Below, piece by piece: positions 1 to 5,784 of a stretch of 12,307 bases of DNA. The position numbers were made by a program, and so were the translations under genes. Numbering within the stretch: the stretch's first letter is position 1; each line of letters begins with the position of its first letter. A model generated the notes under the pieces. It saw nothing but the letters and a program-made list of their open reading frames with translations. It was not told where the DNA came from and did no database searches. Source of the DNA: Bog-159 sp050011755 (GTDB lineage Bacteria; Acidobacteriota; Terriglobia; Bryobacterales; Bryobacteraceae); contig JBEKIM010000190.1 in assembly GCA_050011755.1 (NCBI GenBank), forward strand, positions 1 to 12,307. The letters are read 5' to 3'.

Positions 1-1164
1 GCAGGTCCGCAGGGTCCTCCTGGGCCCGCGCTGAGTCTGCCATTCAGCGGTAATGTCGCGGTCCCCAATGGCGCTGCCTTCACCGTCATCAACTCGGCGG
101 GAACCGGAATCGTGGTGGCAGGCGCCGGCGGCATCGGAGCGAGCATACTCGGGGGCGTCGAAGCAGGATCCGGCCAGGCTGGCGTAGGAGCGCTGGGAGG
201 AGGAGGATCCGGCGTGCTTCTCGCGGGCCCAGCCTTTGCCGGCACCGGTGGTCTTGGAGTCAACGGAGGCGGCGACGGCATCGACGTAACTGGCGGCGGC
301 ATCACGGGTCCCGGGATCCCCGGCGCGGGCGTCCTGGCGCACGGCGGAGCGGCAACTCAACCTGGCCAGTTCGGCGGTCACGGCCTTCGCGCCTATGCTG
401 GAAGTGGCGACGCCGACTTCAATATTAACGGGGGCGCCGGTATCCTCGCGACGGGAGGTTCCACCATCGCGGGTTGCAGTTCATGTACCACGGGCCCCGG
501 CGGATTTTTTTTGGGCGGCGGCGCCCCGGGTGACGGAGCGCAATTCGGCGGGGATGGGATGGATGCCTCGCCCGGTTCCAATACGGGTGTGGGCATCTTT
601 GCGCAAAGCGTTTGCTGGGGCATCGGATCGTGCGACGGCTTCAACAGCATGGCGGCCCAGTTCGGCGGGGACGTGAGCGTAATCGGCAACCTCTCCAAGA
701 GCGGCGGTTCGTTCCAGATCGATCATCCACTGGACCCGGCGAACAAGTACCTGTACCACTCGTTCGTGGAATCGCCGGACATGAAGAACGTCTATGACGG
801 CACGGTCGTCACCGACGGCGGGGGCCGCGCCACGGTCGCGCTGCCCGATTGGTTCGAAGCGCTGAACAGCGACTTCCGTTACCAGTTGACGGTCATCGGC
901 CAGTTTGCCCACGCCATCGTGGCATCCGAGGTCAACAACAACACATTCATGATCCGCACGGACAAGCCGAATGTGAAGGTTTCCTGGCAAGTGACCGGCA
1001 TCCGGCAGGACGCCTGGGCCAAAGCGCACCGCATTCCCGTGGAAGCGGAGAAAGACAAGGCCGATCAGGGCCACTATCTGCACCCTGAGTTGTTCGATCA
1101 TGCGGGTGAGCCCAGCATCCCCGAATTGCACCATCCTCTCCCGAAGGTGCGCCCTCGGCAATAG
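1..1164 (+). CDS. Collagen-like, glycine-rich surface protein (5' end outside window)
   Basis: The frame is open from the first base and ends with TAG at 1162-1164, giving 387 visible residues; the true start lies upstream. The visible protein opens with a collagen-type G-x-y run (GPQGPPGPA). About 200 residues follow that are very rich in Gly, Ala and small hydrophobics, with recurring QFGG and GGxG units (for example GGHG, QFGGDGMD, QFGGDVSV), as in fibre-like or beta-helical repeat proteins. From about residue 225 the composition changes to a compact domain containing IDHPLDPANKYLYHSFVESP, LPDWFEAL, YQLTVIG, TDKPNVKVSWQVTGIRQD and HPELF. I recognise this C-terminal domain from memory as a recurring tail on secreted or tail-fibre-like bacterial proteins, but its function is not known to me. 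A cell-surface or extracellular fibre is inferred. Four Cys (GCSSC, VCWGIGSC) could form disulfides outside the cell. A T8 tract at 505-512 lies in the coding frame. Confidence 0.85.
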   Translation, partial: AGPQGPPGPALSLPFSGNVAVPNGAAFTVINSAGTGIVVAGAGGIGASILGGVEAGSGQAGVGALGGGGSGVLLAGPAFAGTGGLGVNGGGDGIDVTGGGITGPGIPGAGVLAHGGAATQPGQFGGHGLRAYAGSGDADFNINGGAGILATGGSTIAGCSSCTTGPGGFFLGGGAPGDGAQFGGDGMDASPGSNTGVGIFAQSVCWGIGSCDGFNSMAAQFGGDVSVIGNLSKSGGSFQIDHPLDPANKYLYHSFVESPDMKNVYDGTVVTDGGGRATVALPDWFEALNSDFRYQLTVIGQFAHAIVASEVNNNTFMIRTDKPNVKVSWQVTGIRQDAWAKAHRIPVEAEKDKADQGHYLHPELFDHAGEPSIPELHHPLPKVRPRQ

Positions 1165-1234
1165 CCTTGGGCAGAACATTACGCAAAACTCGAACGCCTA
1201 CCTGGAGTTTGGACATTTGGCCGTAGCCCGTGGC

Positions 1235-1271
1235 GCACGCTTTAGCGTGCCGCGGGACTTTTAAGTCCCGC
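1235..1271. repeat. Twin-hairpin (REP-like) element
   Basis: Two perfect inverted repeats stand one base apart. The first is gcacgct at 1235-1241 with agcgtgc at 1244-1250. The second is gcgggactt at 1252-1260 with aagtcccgc at 1263-1271. Both share a centre of the type CTTTAG or CTTTTAAG. The element lies between two genes on the same strand, 71 bp after the stop of the surface-protein gene. It could act as a bidirectional terminator or mRNA stabiliser, but no U-run follows. Its layout resembles REP/BIME-type dispersed repeats, which is inference because only one copy of this sequence is in the window. Confidence 0.6.
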
Positions 1272-1408
1272 CTTCGACATTTGCAGCGAGCGGAAAAACA
1301 TCCGTGTGGATCGGACGAAAAACCCCACGGTTTTCCGCATTACGGGTGGATAGATTTCAGTTCATCGGGCTCGCCGCATGGCGGCCCAACACAAAGGAGA
1401 ATCTTTTT

Positions 1409-2536
1409 ATGACGACGAGAATATTGCAATGGCAAAGGGTCGCGCTGCTGGCGAGCGGCATCGCGACGAGCATGGCTTCGATGGCCTGGAGCCAGGAGCT
1501 GTATCAGACGCATACCGACGGATCGATCTGGCAGTCCACCGGAATACCCTGCAGCAGGGGGTCCTGTCCCGGATGGATCGAACTCGACAACAACCCACAT
1601 ATGTACATGATTGCCGCCGGCGGAGGTGCGCTCTACGAGATGCACATCGACGGGTCGATCTGGTGGTACGTTGGCCCAGCCTGCAGCGGGGGCTCCTGTC
1701 CCGGATGGGTGGAACTCGATAACAATAAAAACGCTATCGCGATCGGTGTTGGGGGCAGCACTCCTTACGAGATGCACATCGATGGTTCCCTCTGGGAGTT
1801 TAACGGCAACATTTGCACCGGGGGCTCCTGTCCCGGCTGGACGGAACTCGCCGGCTCTGAGCCGATGCAATTACCTCCTTTTGGGTATTTCGCCGGTGCC
1901 ACCGGCTCTCTCGTGGTTTATGAGACCACCAGTACAAAAAATGGCGCATATCTCTTTATGTTCGACGCAGCGCTCGACATCTGGCCGCAGATCGATGTAG
2001 GGTACCCGCTCCCCACCGCGGTTGGGATAAATACCCTGTACGACATGCAGGAATATCCCAATGTTTACTCGATCAGGCAGTATACCGGGTCGCCCATTAC
2101 TTACAACTGGCAGACAATCCTCGAGAGCAAGTACTCGTCCGACGGCGGCCCCGGTATCATGGCCGCGGGCGGCGGTTTGTACGTGCAGCGGCCGGAAACG
2201 GATTATGCGACGTGGCAGTACACCGGTACGCCCTGCGACGGGAGCAAGTGTCCCGGCTGGGTGAAAATCGATAACCACCGGTTCGTTTCCTCTATGGCTG
2301 CCGGGTCCGATACCGTTTATCAGATCAGGAACCCTTCAAACGGCGAGCTCTCGATCTGGCAGTATAACGGGACGCCCTGTACTGGGAATGTTTGTCCCGG
2401 CTGGGTGCAACTGGATAACAACCCGAATACTCAGTCCATTGTTGCCGGTCCGGTGCTTTTCGGATACTACAATTCCGCCGCTGGAGGGCGGGCAATTCTG
2501 CCCGCAGCCGGCCTTCAGCCGGCTCTGGCCCCCTAA
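1409..2536 (+). CDS. Secreted seven-repeat protein, tectonin/tachylectin-like propeller candidate
   Basis: The product is 375 residues. The start ATG at 1409 follows a good ribosome binding site (AAGGAG, 1394-1399, 9-nt spacer) and is followed by a signal peptide: Arg near the N-terminus, a hydrophobic stretch at about 11-24, and likely cleavage after AWS at about residue 28. The upstream in-frame extension from 1304 has no such support. The mature part is about seven repeats of 42-50 residues. The consensus is LYxxHxDGSIWxxxGxPCxxxxCPGWxxLDNNxxxxxIAAGG; five repeats keep the C-x4-C-PGW core, and the fourth and fifth are degenerate. Repeats of this length with a conserved W, G and closing W recall tectonin or tachylectin-2-like beta-propeller blades, so a seven-bladed extracellular propeller that binds sugar or another ligand is plausible but inferred. 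Each C-x4-C pair probably forms a disulfide within its blade. The last residues (AILPAAGLQPALAP) are encoded by a twin-hairpin repeat. Confidence 0.85.
   Translation: MTTRILQWQRVALLASGIATSMASMAWSQELYQTHTDGSIWQSTGIPCSRGSCPGWIELDNNPHMYMIAAGGGALYEMHIDGSIWWYVGPACSGGSCPGWVELDNNKNAIAIGVGGSTPYEMHIDGSLWEFNGNICTGGSCPGWTELAGSEPMQLPPFGYFAGATGSLVVYETTSTKNGAYLFMFDAALDIWPQIDVGYPLPTAVGINTLYDMQEYPNVYSIRQYTGSPITYNWQTILESKYSSDGGPGIMAAGGGLYVQRPETDYATWQYTGTPCDGSKCPGWVKIDNHRFVSSMAAGSDTVYQIRNPSNGELSIWQYNGTPCTGNVCPGWVQLDNNPNTQSIVAGPVLFGYYNSAAGGRAILPAAGLQPALAP
2488..2524. repeat. Twin-hairpin (REP-like) element inside the 3' end of the repeat-protein gene
   Basis: Two abutting perfect inverted repeats are present. 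The first is gcgggca at 2488-2494 with tgcccgc at 2499-2505 (4-nt loop). The second is agccggc at 2506-2512 with gccggct at 2518-2524 (5-nt loop). It has the same two-hairpin plan as the element at 1235-1271 but a different sequence. It is translated as the C-terminal tail of the upstream protein, whose stop (2534-2536) falls just after it. A terminator or mRNA 3'-end role is possible, though no T-run follows. Confidence 0.6.
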
Positions 2537-2662
2537 AAGAACCGCCCGGTGACTCTCTATGCGGGCATCGACCCACGTGCGGGAGCGCCGCCGTCCTATG
2601 AAATAAACTCCGCGCATGCCCGCCAAATAAAGCTGGACGGTTTTGCGCATTTAACTATTGAG

Positions 2663-2688
2663 GGCCGGGACAGCTCGGAATCCCGGCC
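2663..2688 (+). promoter_or_regulatory. 5'-leader hairpin abutting the haemoglobin ribosome binding site
   Basis: ggccggga (2663-2670) pairs perfectly with tcccggcc (2681-2688) across a 10-nt loop. The ribosome binding site AAAGGA (2689-2694) begins at the very next base, and the ATG is at 2703. A stable 8-bp GC-rich stem in this place could hinder or tune ribosome loading, or protect the mRNA 5' end. The hairpin is seen directly; a regulatory role is inference. Confidence 0.4.
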
Positions 2689-2702
2689 AAAGGAAAACAT
2701 CG

Positions 2703-3152
2703 ATGAAGACCTGGAAGACAACCATTCTGGCGGCCGCCTTCGCGGCCATTACCGTGTCCGGCTTGGCAGCCGCGGAGCCGCGCGCAAGTCTATTTCAGCG
2801 GCTCGGCGGTATGCCCGTCATCCGCGCCGTCGTGGATGATTTCGTAAGCCGCATTCTGGCGGACGAGCGGGTGAACAAATGGTTCGCGCACGCCGCTTCC
2901 GATCCGGTGAAGGCAGCGGCATACAAACGGAGTCTCGCCGATTTCCTGTGCCAGGGCACCGGCGGGCCATGCCAGTACACCGGCCCCGATATCGTTGCGG
3001 CACATAAAGGCCGCGCCGTCACTGGCGAAGCGTTTGATGCCGTGGTCGAGGACCTGGTGGCCACGCTCAATCGGCTTCAGGTGCCCGAGAAAGAGAAGGC
3101 CGATCTGCTCGGCATTCTGGGGCCGATGAAAACGGCGGTCGTCGGGCATTAA
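2703..3152 (+). CDS. Exported truncated haemoglobin (group 1-like)
   Basis: The product is 149 residues, read from ATG 2703 (AAAGGA ribosome binding site, 8-nt spacer); starting here places a signal peptide at the N-terminus (KTWK, then a hydrophobic run, likely cleavage after LAAA at about 24). The remaining ~120 residues match the truncated (2/2) haemoglobin fold: LFQRLGG, VVDDFVSRILAD, then GGPCQYTG, AAHKGRAV and ILGPMK. H101 in AAHKG is the proximal haem ligand (F8). By comparison with Mycobacterium tuberculosis trHbN from memory, the distal B10 Tyr is replaced by V48 and E11 Gln by about L78, with Y74 near E7, so the ligand pocket differs from the classical NO-dioxygenating form. C83 and C90 could form a disulfide if the protein is exported. 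The family binds O2, NO or CO with haem; the ligand here is unknown. The neighbours do not suggest an operon: the IS starts 31 bp after the stop. Confidence 0.88.
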   Translation: MKTWKTTILAAAFAAITVSGLAAAEPRASLFQRLGGMPVIRAVVDDFVSRILADERVNKWFAHAASDPVKAAAYKRSLADFLCQGTGGPCQYTGPDIVAAHKGRAVTGEAFDAVVEDLVATLNRLQVPEKEKADLLGILGPMKTAVVGH

Positions 3153-3174
3153 GGGCATATGCCGCGAAGCAATC

Positions 3175-3183
3175 GTTTCCGGC
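3175..3183. repeat. Target-site duplication, copy next to the haemoglobin gene
   Basis: gtttccggc lies directly outside the IS terminal repeat and is repeated exactly at 5017-5025 on the other side. A 9-bp duplication fits the 8-9 bp known for ISKra4-type elements. The identity of the copies suggests a fairly recent insertion. Confidence 0.9.
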
Positions 3184-3204
3184 GGGTGTGCGACAAAAAA
3201 GTGA
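3184..3204. repeat. IS terminal inverted repeat (transposase 3' side)
   Basis: This 21-bp end begins gggtgtgcgaca and matches the reverse complement of 4996-5016 except at two positions. It lies 3 bp beyond the transposase stop codon, so the IS has almost no 3' non-coding sequence. Confidence 0.9.
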
Positions 3205-3207
3205 GGA

Positions 3208-4578
3208 TCAGGCACGGCGTGCCTCCCAGTAATCTTCGAAATTGCCACTCAGTTGGCAGCAGCGGAGAGCGATGATCGCATTGGCGCCGCGGACGGTCCA
3301 GAACATCCCGGACTGCTTGAGGCGGCTGCCGATGACAGTCTTGCAGCCGGCCTCCATGACACCGGTGCCCACAAACAGTCCGCGACTGCGGAATTCCGGG
3401 TAGCGCATGCGCTCCGCATTGGCCTCAAAGTATCCCGCTTCGGTGCGTACCATCTCGATCACTTCCGGCGCAGCGGGACGGAGGGCACGCAAGGAGGTGA
3501 GCAGGTTTTCGATGCGGCCGTTGTCGAGTTTGTCTTGTGCCGCCATAACCCAGCGCTTTTGACGAGCCGCATCGTTGGGGTACAGCTTGGGAGCGAGATT
3601 CCATAGGTGCTCGCGGGCGTGATAAAGGTCCACGATCTGGACGGCGTCGGGGAAGTGTCGGTCACCGATGTTCCAGATCCAAACCGCACCATCTCCCATG
3701 AGTACTTTGAGGTCGGCGCGATTCCAGCCGCGACGCCAAGCTTCGGTGTAGATGCGCAGGCCGAACTCCTCGGCAGTCTCAATGGCGCCGACATAGCTGG
3801 TCGAGTCTTCGTCGCGCACCGGACGACCTTCCGCATTCGGGGCGGTCTGGGTGAAGACGCAGCCGAGTTTAGCCTCGCGTGTATGCGCGGGTTGGCCAGG
3901 TTGTTTGCCCTGCCTGCCTTGCGTCTCAGCGATCACCACAGGGACACCTGTGCCATCGATTTGGATGCATAGAATCGGAATGCGGGGCCCGGCCACGACA
4001 GGCAATTCCAGTTGTTTGGCGCGGCGGATCTCTTGTTGCTGACGCGCCAGGATGTCCCCGCCGACGGCTTCGGCAGTACGTTCCACGGCTTTGGTGGTGA
4101 CCTTTAGGCCGGCCAGCAGTTCTATCTGCTGACGGCCGTGATCGAAGGGAGACGCTTGACCCACCGCCGCCAGCATGCGGCGCAAGCCGGGAGACTGGCT
4201 ATTCCTGTCTACGTCCAACTCCATGTCCGCCGGAAACTGGCCCTTCCCGCAGGCACACAGATAGTATGCACGCCGCCATACCACTGCGCCGACGACGGTG
4301 AGAATGGTTTTGGAGCGTAACTCCACATAGTGGGCACTGCGGCCGCAGGGGCACGGGAGTTGGCGCTGTGCGAGGGGTGGGATGTCGCCTTGCAGCAGTC
4401 CGGTCAAAACCTTTGTACCCAGTCGGTGCAAGCCATCTCGGAGTGCCGTCTCGATGGCCTCCAGATCGGTCCGCCCGGCCTTGTGCCGCTCGGCGAAGAT
4501 ACGAGCGAGCAGCGTGGCTATTTCGCGTGCCGTCTCCGCATGGATTGCAGCAGCCGTTTTTTTTCCTGGCTCGTCCAA
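3208..4578 (-). CDS. ISKra4-family transposase (orfB, DDE)
   Basis: The open frame gives up to 456 residues if read from TTG at 4578; it has no convincing ribosome binding site, and most product is probably made as a -1 fusion with orfA at the A8 tract 4557-4564, which would give about 572 residues. Visible parts are an N-terminal helical region, two CxC pairs (C76/C78 and C108/C110) that could bind zinc, then the RNase-H-like catalytic core. That core includes D208 in IQIDGTG, GDGAVWIWN (D296), VDLYHAREHLW (D317) and E409 in MEAGCKTVIG; D208, one of D296/D317, and E409 are the likely DDE triad. The C-terminal block KQSGMFWTVRGANAIIALRC is typical of the family. It would cut and join the IS ends. 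No stop or frameshift interrupts it. Confidence 0.92.
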   Translation of the reverse strand: MDEPGKKTAAAIHAETAREIATLLARIFAERHKAGRTDLEAIETALRDGLHRLGTKVLTGLLQGDIPPLAQRQLPCPCGRSAHYVELRSKTILTVVGAVVWRRAYYLCACGKGQFPADMELDVDRNSQSPGLRRMLAAVGQASPFDHGRQQIELLAGLKVTTKAVERTAEAVGGDILARQQQEIRRAKQLELPVVAGPRIPILCIQIDGTGVPVVIAETQGRQGKQPGQPAHTREAKLGCVFTQTAPNAEGRPVRDEDSTSYVGAIETAEEFGLRIYTEAWRRGWNRADLKVLMGDGAVWIWNIGDRHFPDAVQIVDLYHAREHLWNLAPKLYPNDAARQKRWVMAAQDKLDNGRIENLLTSLRALRPAAPEVIEMVRTEAGYFEANAERMRYPEFRSRGLFVGTGVMEAGCKTVIGSRLKQSGMFWTVRGANAIIALRCCQLSGNFEDYWEARRA

Positions 4579-4925
4579 CCCACGCGTGCCTGCTCGGCCG
4601 GACGCAGGGCGCAGATCTTCTCATTGAGGGCAATGAGTTCCTGGCTGAGTAGCTGGAAGCGATGAAACTCGCTGACCTCCTGTTGTGCCTTACGACAGGC
4701 GGCCGGAGTGGGGAACGCTTCCGTGACCGTTTTGCCGGACACACGGCGCGTAAGCCGGAGTTGCGGATCATGTCCGGGATCATTGGGTTTGGCGCAATGG
4801 CAGGTGGGCTTGCCGCAGCGTCGGATGGTGGCGGTAATGCAACCGGGCCGCAAATCGCCTAAACCGAGAAACTGCTGCAGGAGCTTGGAGCGATCGGCTT
4901 CCAGGGCTACGAGGGAATCGGGCAC
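4518..4925 (-). CDS. IS accessory protein orfA, DUF6788-like
   Basis: The product is 135 residues. GTG at 4925 is chosen because a perfect AAGGAGG site lies 5 nt upstream on the minus strand (complement of 4931-4937); the longer frame to 5012 crosses the promoter and palindrome. The core is RPGCITATIRRCGKPTCHCA, followed by LTRRVSGKTVTEAF, the pattern of DUF6788 proteins that accompany ISKra4-type transposases. The Cys cluster (C-x4-C-x-C) may bind metal. The C-terminal half is helical, with a Gln/Glu-rich stretch. The 3' end overlaps orfB by 61 bp in the -1 frame, and the slippery A8 lies in the overlap, so this protein is likely both a free product and the N-terminal domain of the fused transposase. 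Its exact role (DNA binding, regulation) is unknown. Confidence 0.85.
   Translation of the reverse strand: MPDSLVALEADRSKLLQQFLGLGDLRPGCITATIRRCGKPTCHCAKPNDPGHDPQLRLTRRVSGKTVTEAFPTPAACRKAQQEVSEFHRFQLLSQELIALNEKICALRPAEQARVGWTSQEKKRLLQSMRRRHAK
4557..4564 (-). promoter_or_regulatory. A8 slippery tract, predicted -1 frameshift site
   Basis: On the minus strand the orfA frame reads GAA AAA AAA CGG. The heptamer A_AAA_AAA (4563-4557) is a canonical -1 slippery site. After slipping, the ribosome reads ACG and continues in the transposase frame (KKT AAA). Polymerase slippage on A8 would have a similar effect. I did not identify a clear downstream stimulatory stem. Confidence 0.7.
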
Positions 4926-4939
4926 GAGGGCCTCCTTTT

Positions 4940-4961
4940 CTGAGCGTATATATACGCTCAG
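4940..4961. promoter_or_regulatory. Perfect 22-bp palindrome at the IS promoter and orfA leader
   Basis: ctgagcgtata is followed directly by its reverse complement. It sits between the -10 box and the orfA ribosome binding site, whose A-rich start (4939) abuts it. The predicted transcription start (about 4955) falls inside it. It could be an operator, or a hairpin formed only in transcripts that read in from outside the IS and masking the ribosome binding site. Confidence 0.6.
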
Positions 4962-4962
4962 A

Positions 4963-4992
4963 ATTATGGCACAAAAAAGAAAAAGCCGCCAA
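4963..4992 (-). promoter_or_regulatory. Predicted promoter for the IS genes
   Basis: On the minus strand, TTGGCG (complement of 4987-4992) and CATAAT (complement of 4963-4968) are separated by 18 bp, close to a sigma-70 type -35/-10 pair. The promoter lies just inside the terminal repeat and reads towards orfA. Confidence 0.55.
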
Positions 4993-4995
4993 CTT

Positions 4996-5016
4996 TCATT
5001 TTTATGTCGCACACCC
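4996..5016. repeat. IS terminal inverted repeat (promoter side)
   Basis: Its reverse complement matches 3184-3204 at 19 of 21 positions. It is followed immediately by the second copy of the 9-bp target duplication. Confidence 0.9.
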
Positions 5017-5025
5017 GTTTCCGGC
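5017..5025. repeat. Target-site duplication, copy next to the sigma-factor gene
   Basis: gtttccggc is identical to 3175-3183. Joining the two flanks with one copy gives the inferred empty site. The insertion lies 57 bp upstream of the sigma-factor start codon. Confidence 0.9.
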
Positions 5026-5082
5026 TGTCGCAGGGCGGTGTGGTGCCGGTTTTGTTATGCTGAAAGCAATCCGGTATTCCAA

Positions 5083-5676
5083 ATGTCTGAGGCGCGCACG
5101 GTCACTCTCTTGCTTCGAGATCTCGCCGGCGGGGATCAAGGAGCGCTCGACCGGCTTGTTCCGCTGGTTTACAAGGAACTGCGCCGCATCGCGGAAGGGC
5201 AGCTCCGGCGCGAGCGCCACGGCCATACTCTGCAACCCACCGCGCTGGTCCACGAAGTCTACGTGCGCATGGTAGGGCAGGAGCAGCCGGGCTATCGGGA
5301 TCGCGCGCATTTTCTGGCCATCGCGGCCCACGCCATGCGCAGAATCCTGATCGATCACGCCCGCGAACACAACGCCGCCAAGCGGGGTGGCGGGCGCGAG
5401 ATGTTCGTCATCGACGAAGAGCGCGACGGAAGCGTGGAGCGCCCCTCCATCTTAATCGCCCTGGACGATGCGCTCGCCTCGCTCGCAGGGAAGGATCCGC
5501 TGCTTGCCCGATTGGTGGAGATGCGGTATTTCGGCGGCCTGACGGCTGAAGAATCGAGCGCCGTACTGGACCTCGAAATCGGCCTGGTGCGCCGCCAACT
5601 GCGGCTGGCGGAAGCTTGGCTGCAACGGGAAATGAACCATCCCGGGCCCGGTTCGCAGGCGGCGTCGGGGGTCTGA
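5083..5676 (+). CDS. ECF-type RNA polymerase sigma factor
   Basis: The product is 197 residues from ATG 5083. This start fits the usual N-terminus of the family (MSExxxVTLLLRDLAGGD), although no strong ribosome binding site precedes it. Region 2 covers about residues 20-97: LVPLVYKELRRIAEGQLRRER, TLQPTALVHEVYVRMV, then RAHFLAIAAHAMRRILIDHARE. Region 4 covers about 125-185: LVEMRYFGGLTAEESSAVL and then LEIGLVRRQLRLAEAWLQRE. It matches the ECF group that in Acidobacteriota and Planctomycetes is found beside Ser/Thr kinases (TIGR02999-like, named from memory). No anti-sigma gene is seen; the kinase 108 bp downstream is the natural partner. The second helix of the region 4 HTH lacks the common S-x-x-T-V-K-R pattern, so promoter recognition may be unusual. 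The promoter region is probably altered by the IS upstream. Confidence 0.9.
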   Translation: MSEARTVTLLLRDLAGGDQGALDRLVPLVYKELRRIAEGQLRRERHGHTLQPTALVHEVYVRMVGQEQPGYRDRAHFLAIAAHAMRRILIDHAREHNAAKRGGGREMFVIDEERDGSVERPSILIALDDALASLAGKDPLLARLVEMRYFGGLTAEESSAVLDLEIGLVRRQLRLAEAWLQREMNHPGPGSQAASGV

Positions 5677-5784
5677 CGAACGCGTTTCGTTATATGATTG
5701 GTGGACGACAGGCGCGAATGCCGTGCACCATCCCGATTTCAGCACTCGCTTGCGGCGATCGAGCAGCCTGGCCGGGAGTGCGGC

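Larger units (their letters stand above)
3184..5016 (-). mobile_element. Complete ISKra4-family insertion sequence
   Basis: This is a 1833-bp element bounded by 21-bp terminal inverted repeats (3184-3204 and 4996-5016; 19 of 21 positions match, outer part gggtgtgcgaca identical). It is flanked by a perfect 9-bp target duplication. It holds two overlapping minus-strand ORFs (DUF6788-like orfA and DDE transposase orfB), its own promoter and a 22-bp palindrome. The family call rests on transposase motifs recognised from memory (DGTGVPVV, KLGCVFTQT, VDLYHAREHLW, EAGCKTVIGSRLKQSGMFWTVRGANAIIALRC). Nothing in it is visibly broken, so it may be active. It inserted between the haemoglobin and sigma-factor genes, pointing away from the sigma gene. 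Confidence 0.93.

Noticed and set aside
481..1179. 232-residue minus-strand open frame opposite the surface-protein gene
   Set aside because: It is antisense to a well-supported C-terminal domain, is Arg/Pro-rich, and has no motif.
1409..2479. Tandem DNA repeats or CRISPR-like array in the seven-repeat gene
   Set aside because: The periodicity is at protein level with diverged DNA, and it is coding; no identical direct repeats with spacers occur.
4926..5012. Longer orfA starting at 5012
   Set aside because: It would run through the predicted promoter, the palindrome and the AAGGAGG site; GTG 4925 is the supported start.
5677..5700. Sigma factor and first kinase lie in the same reading frame, suggesting a read-through fusion
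   Set aside because: Two in-frame TGA stops (5674-5676 and 5695-5697) separate them, and the kinase has its own start signal at 5785.
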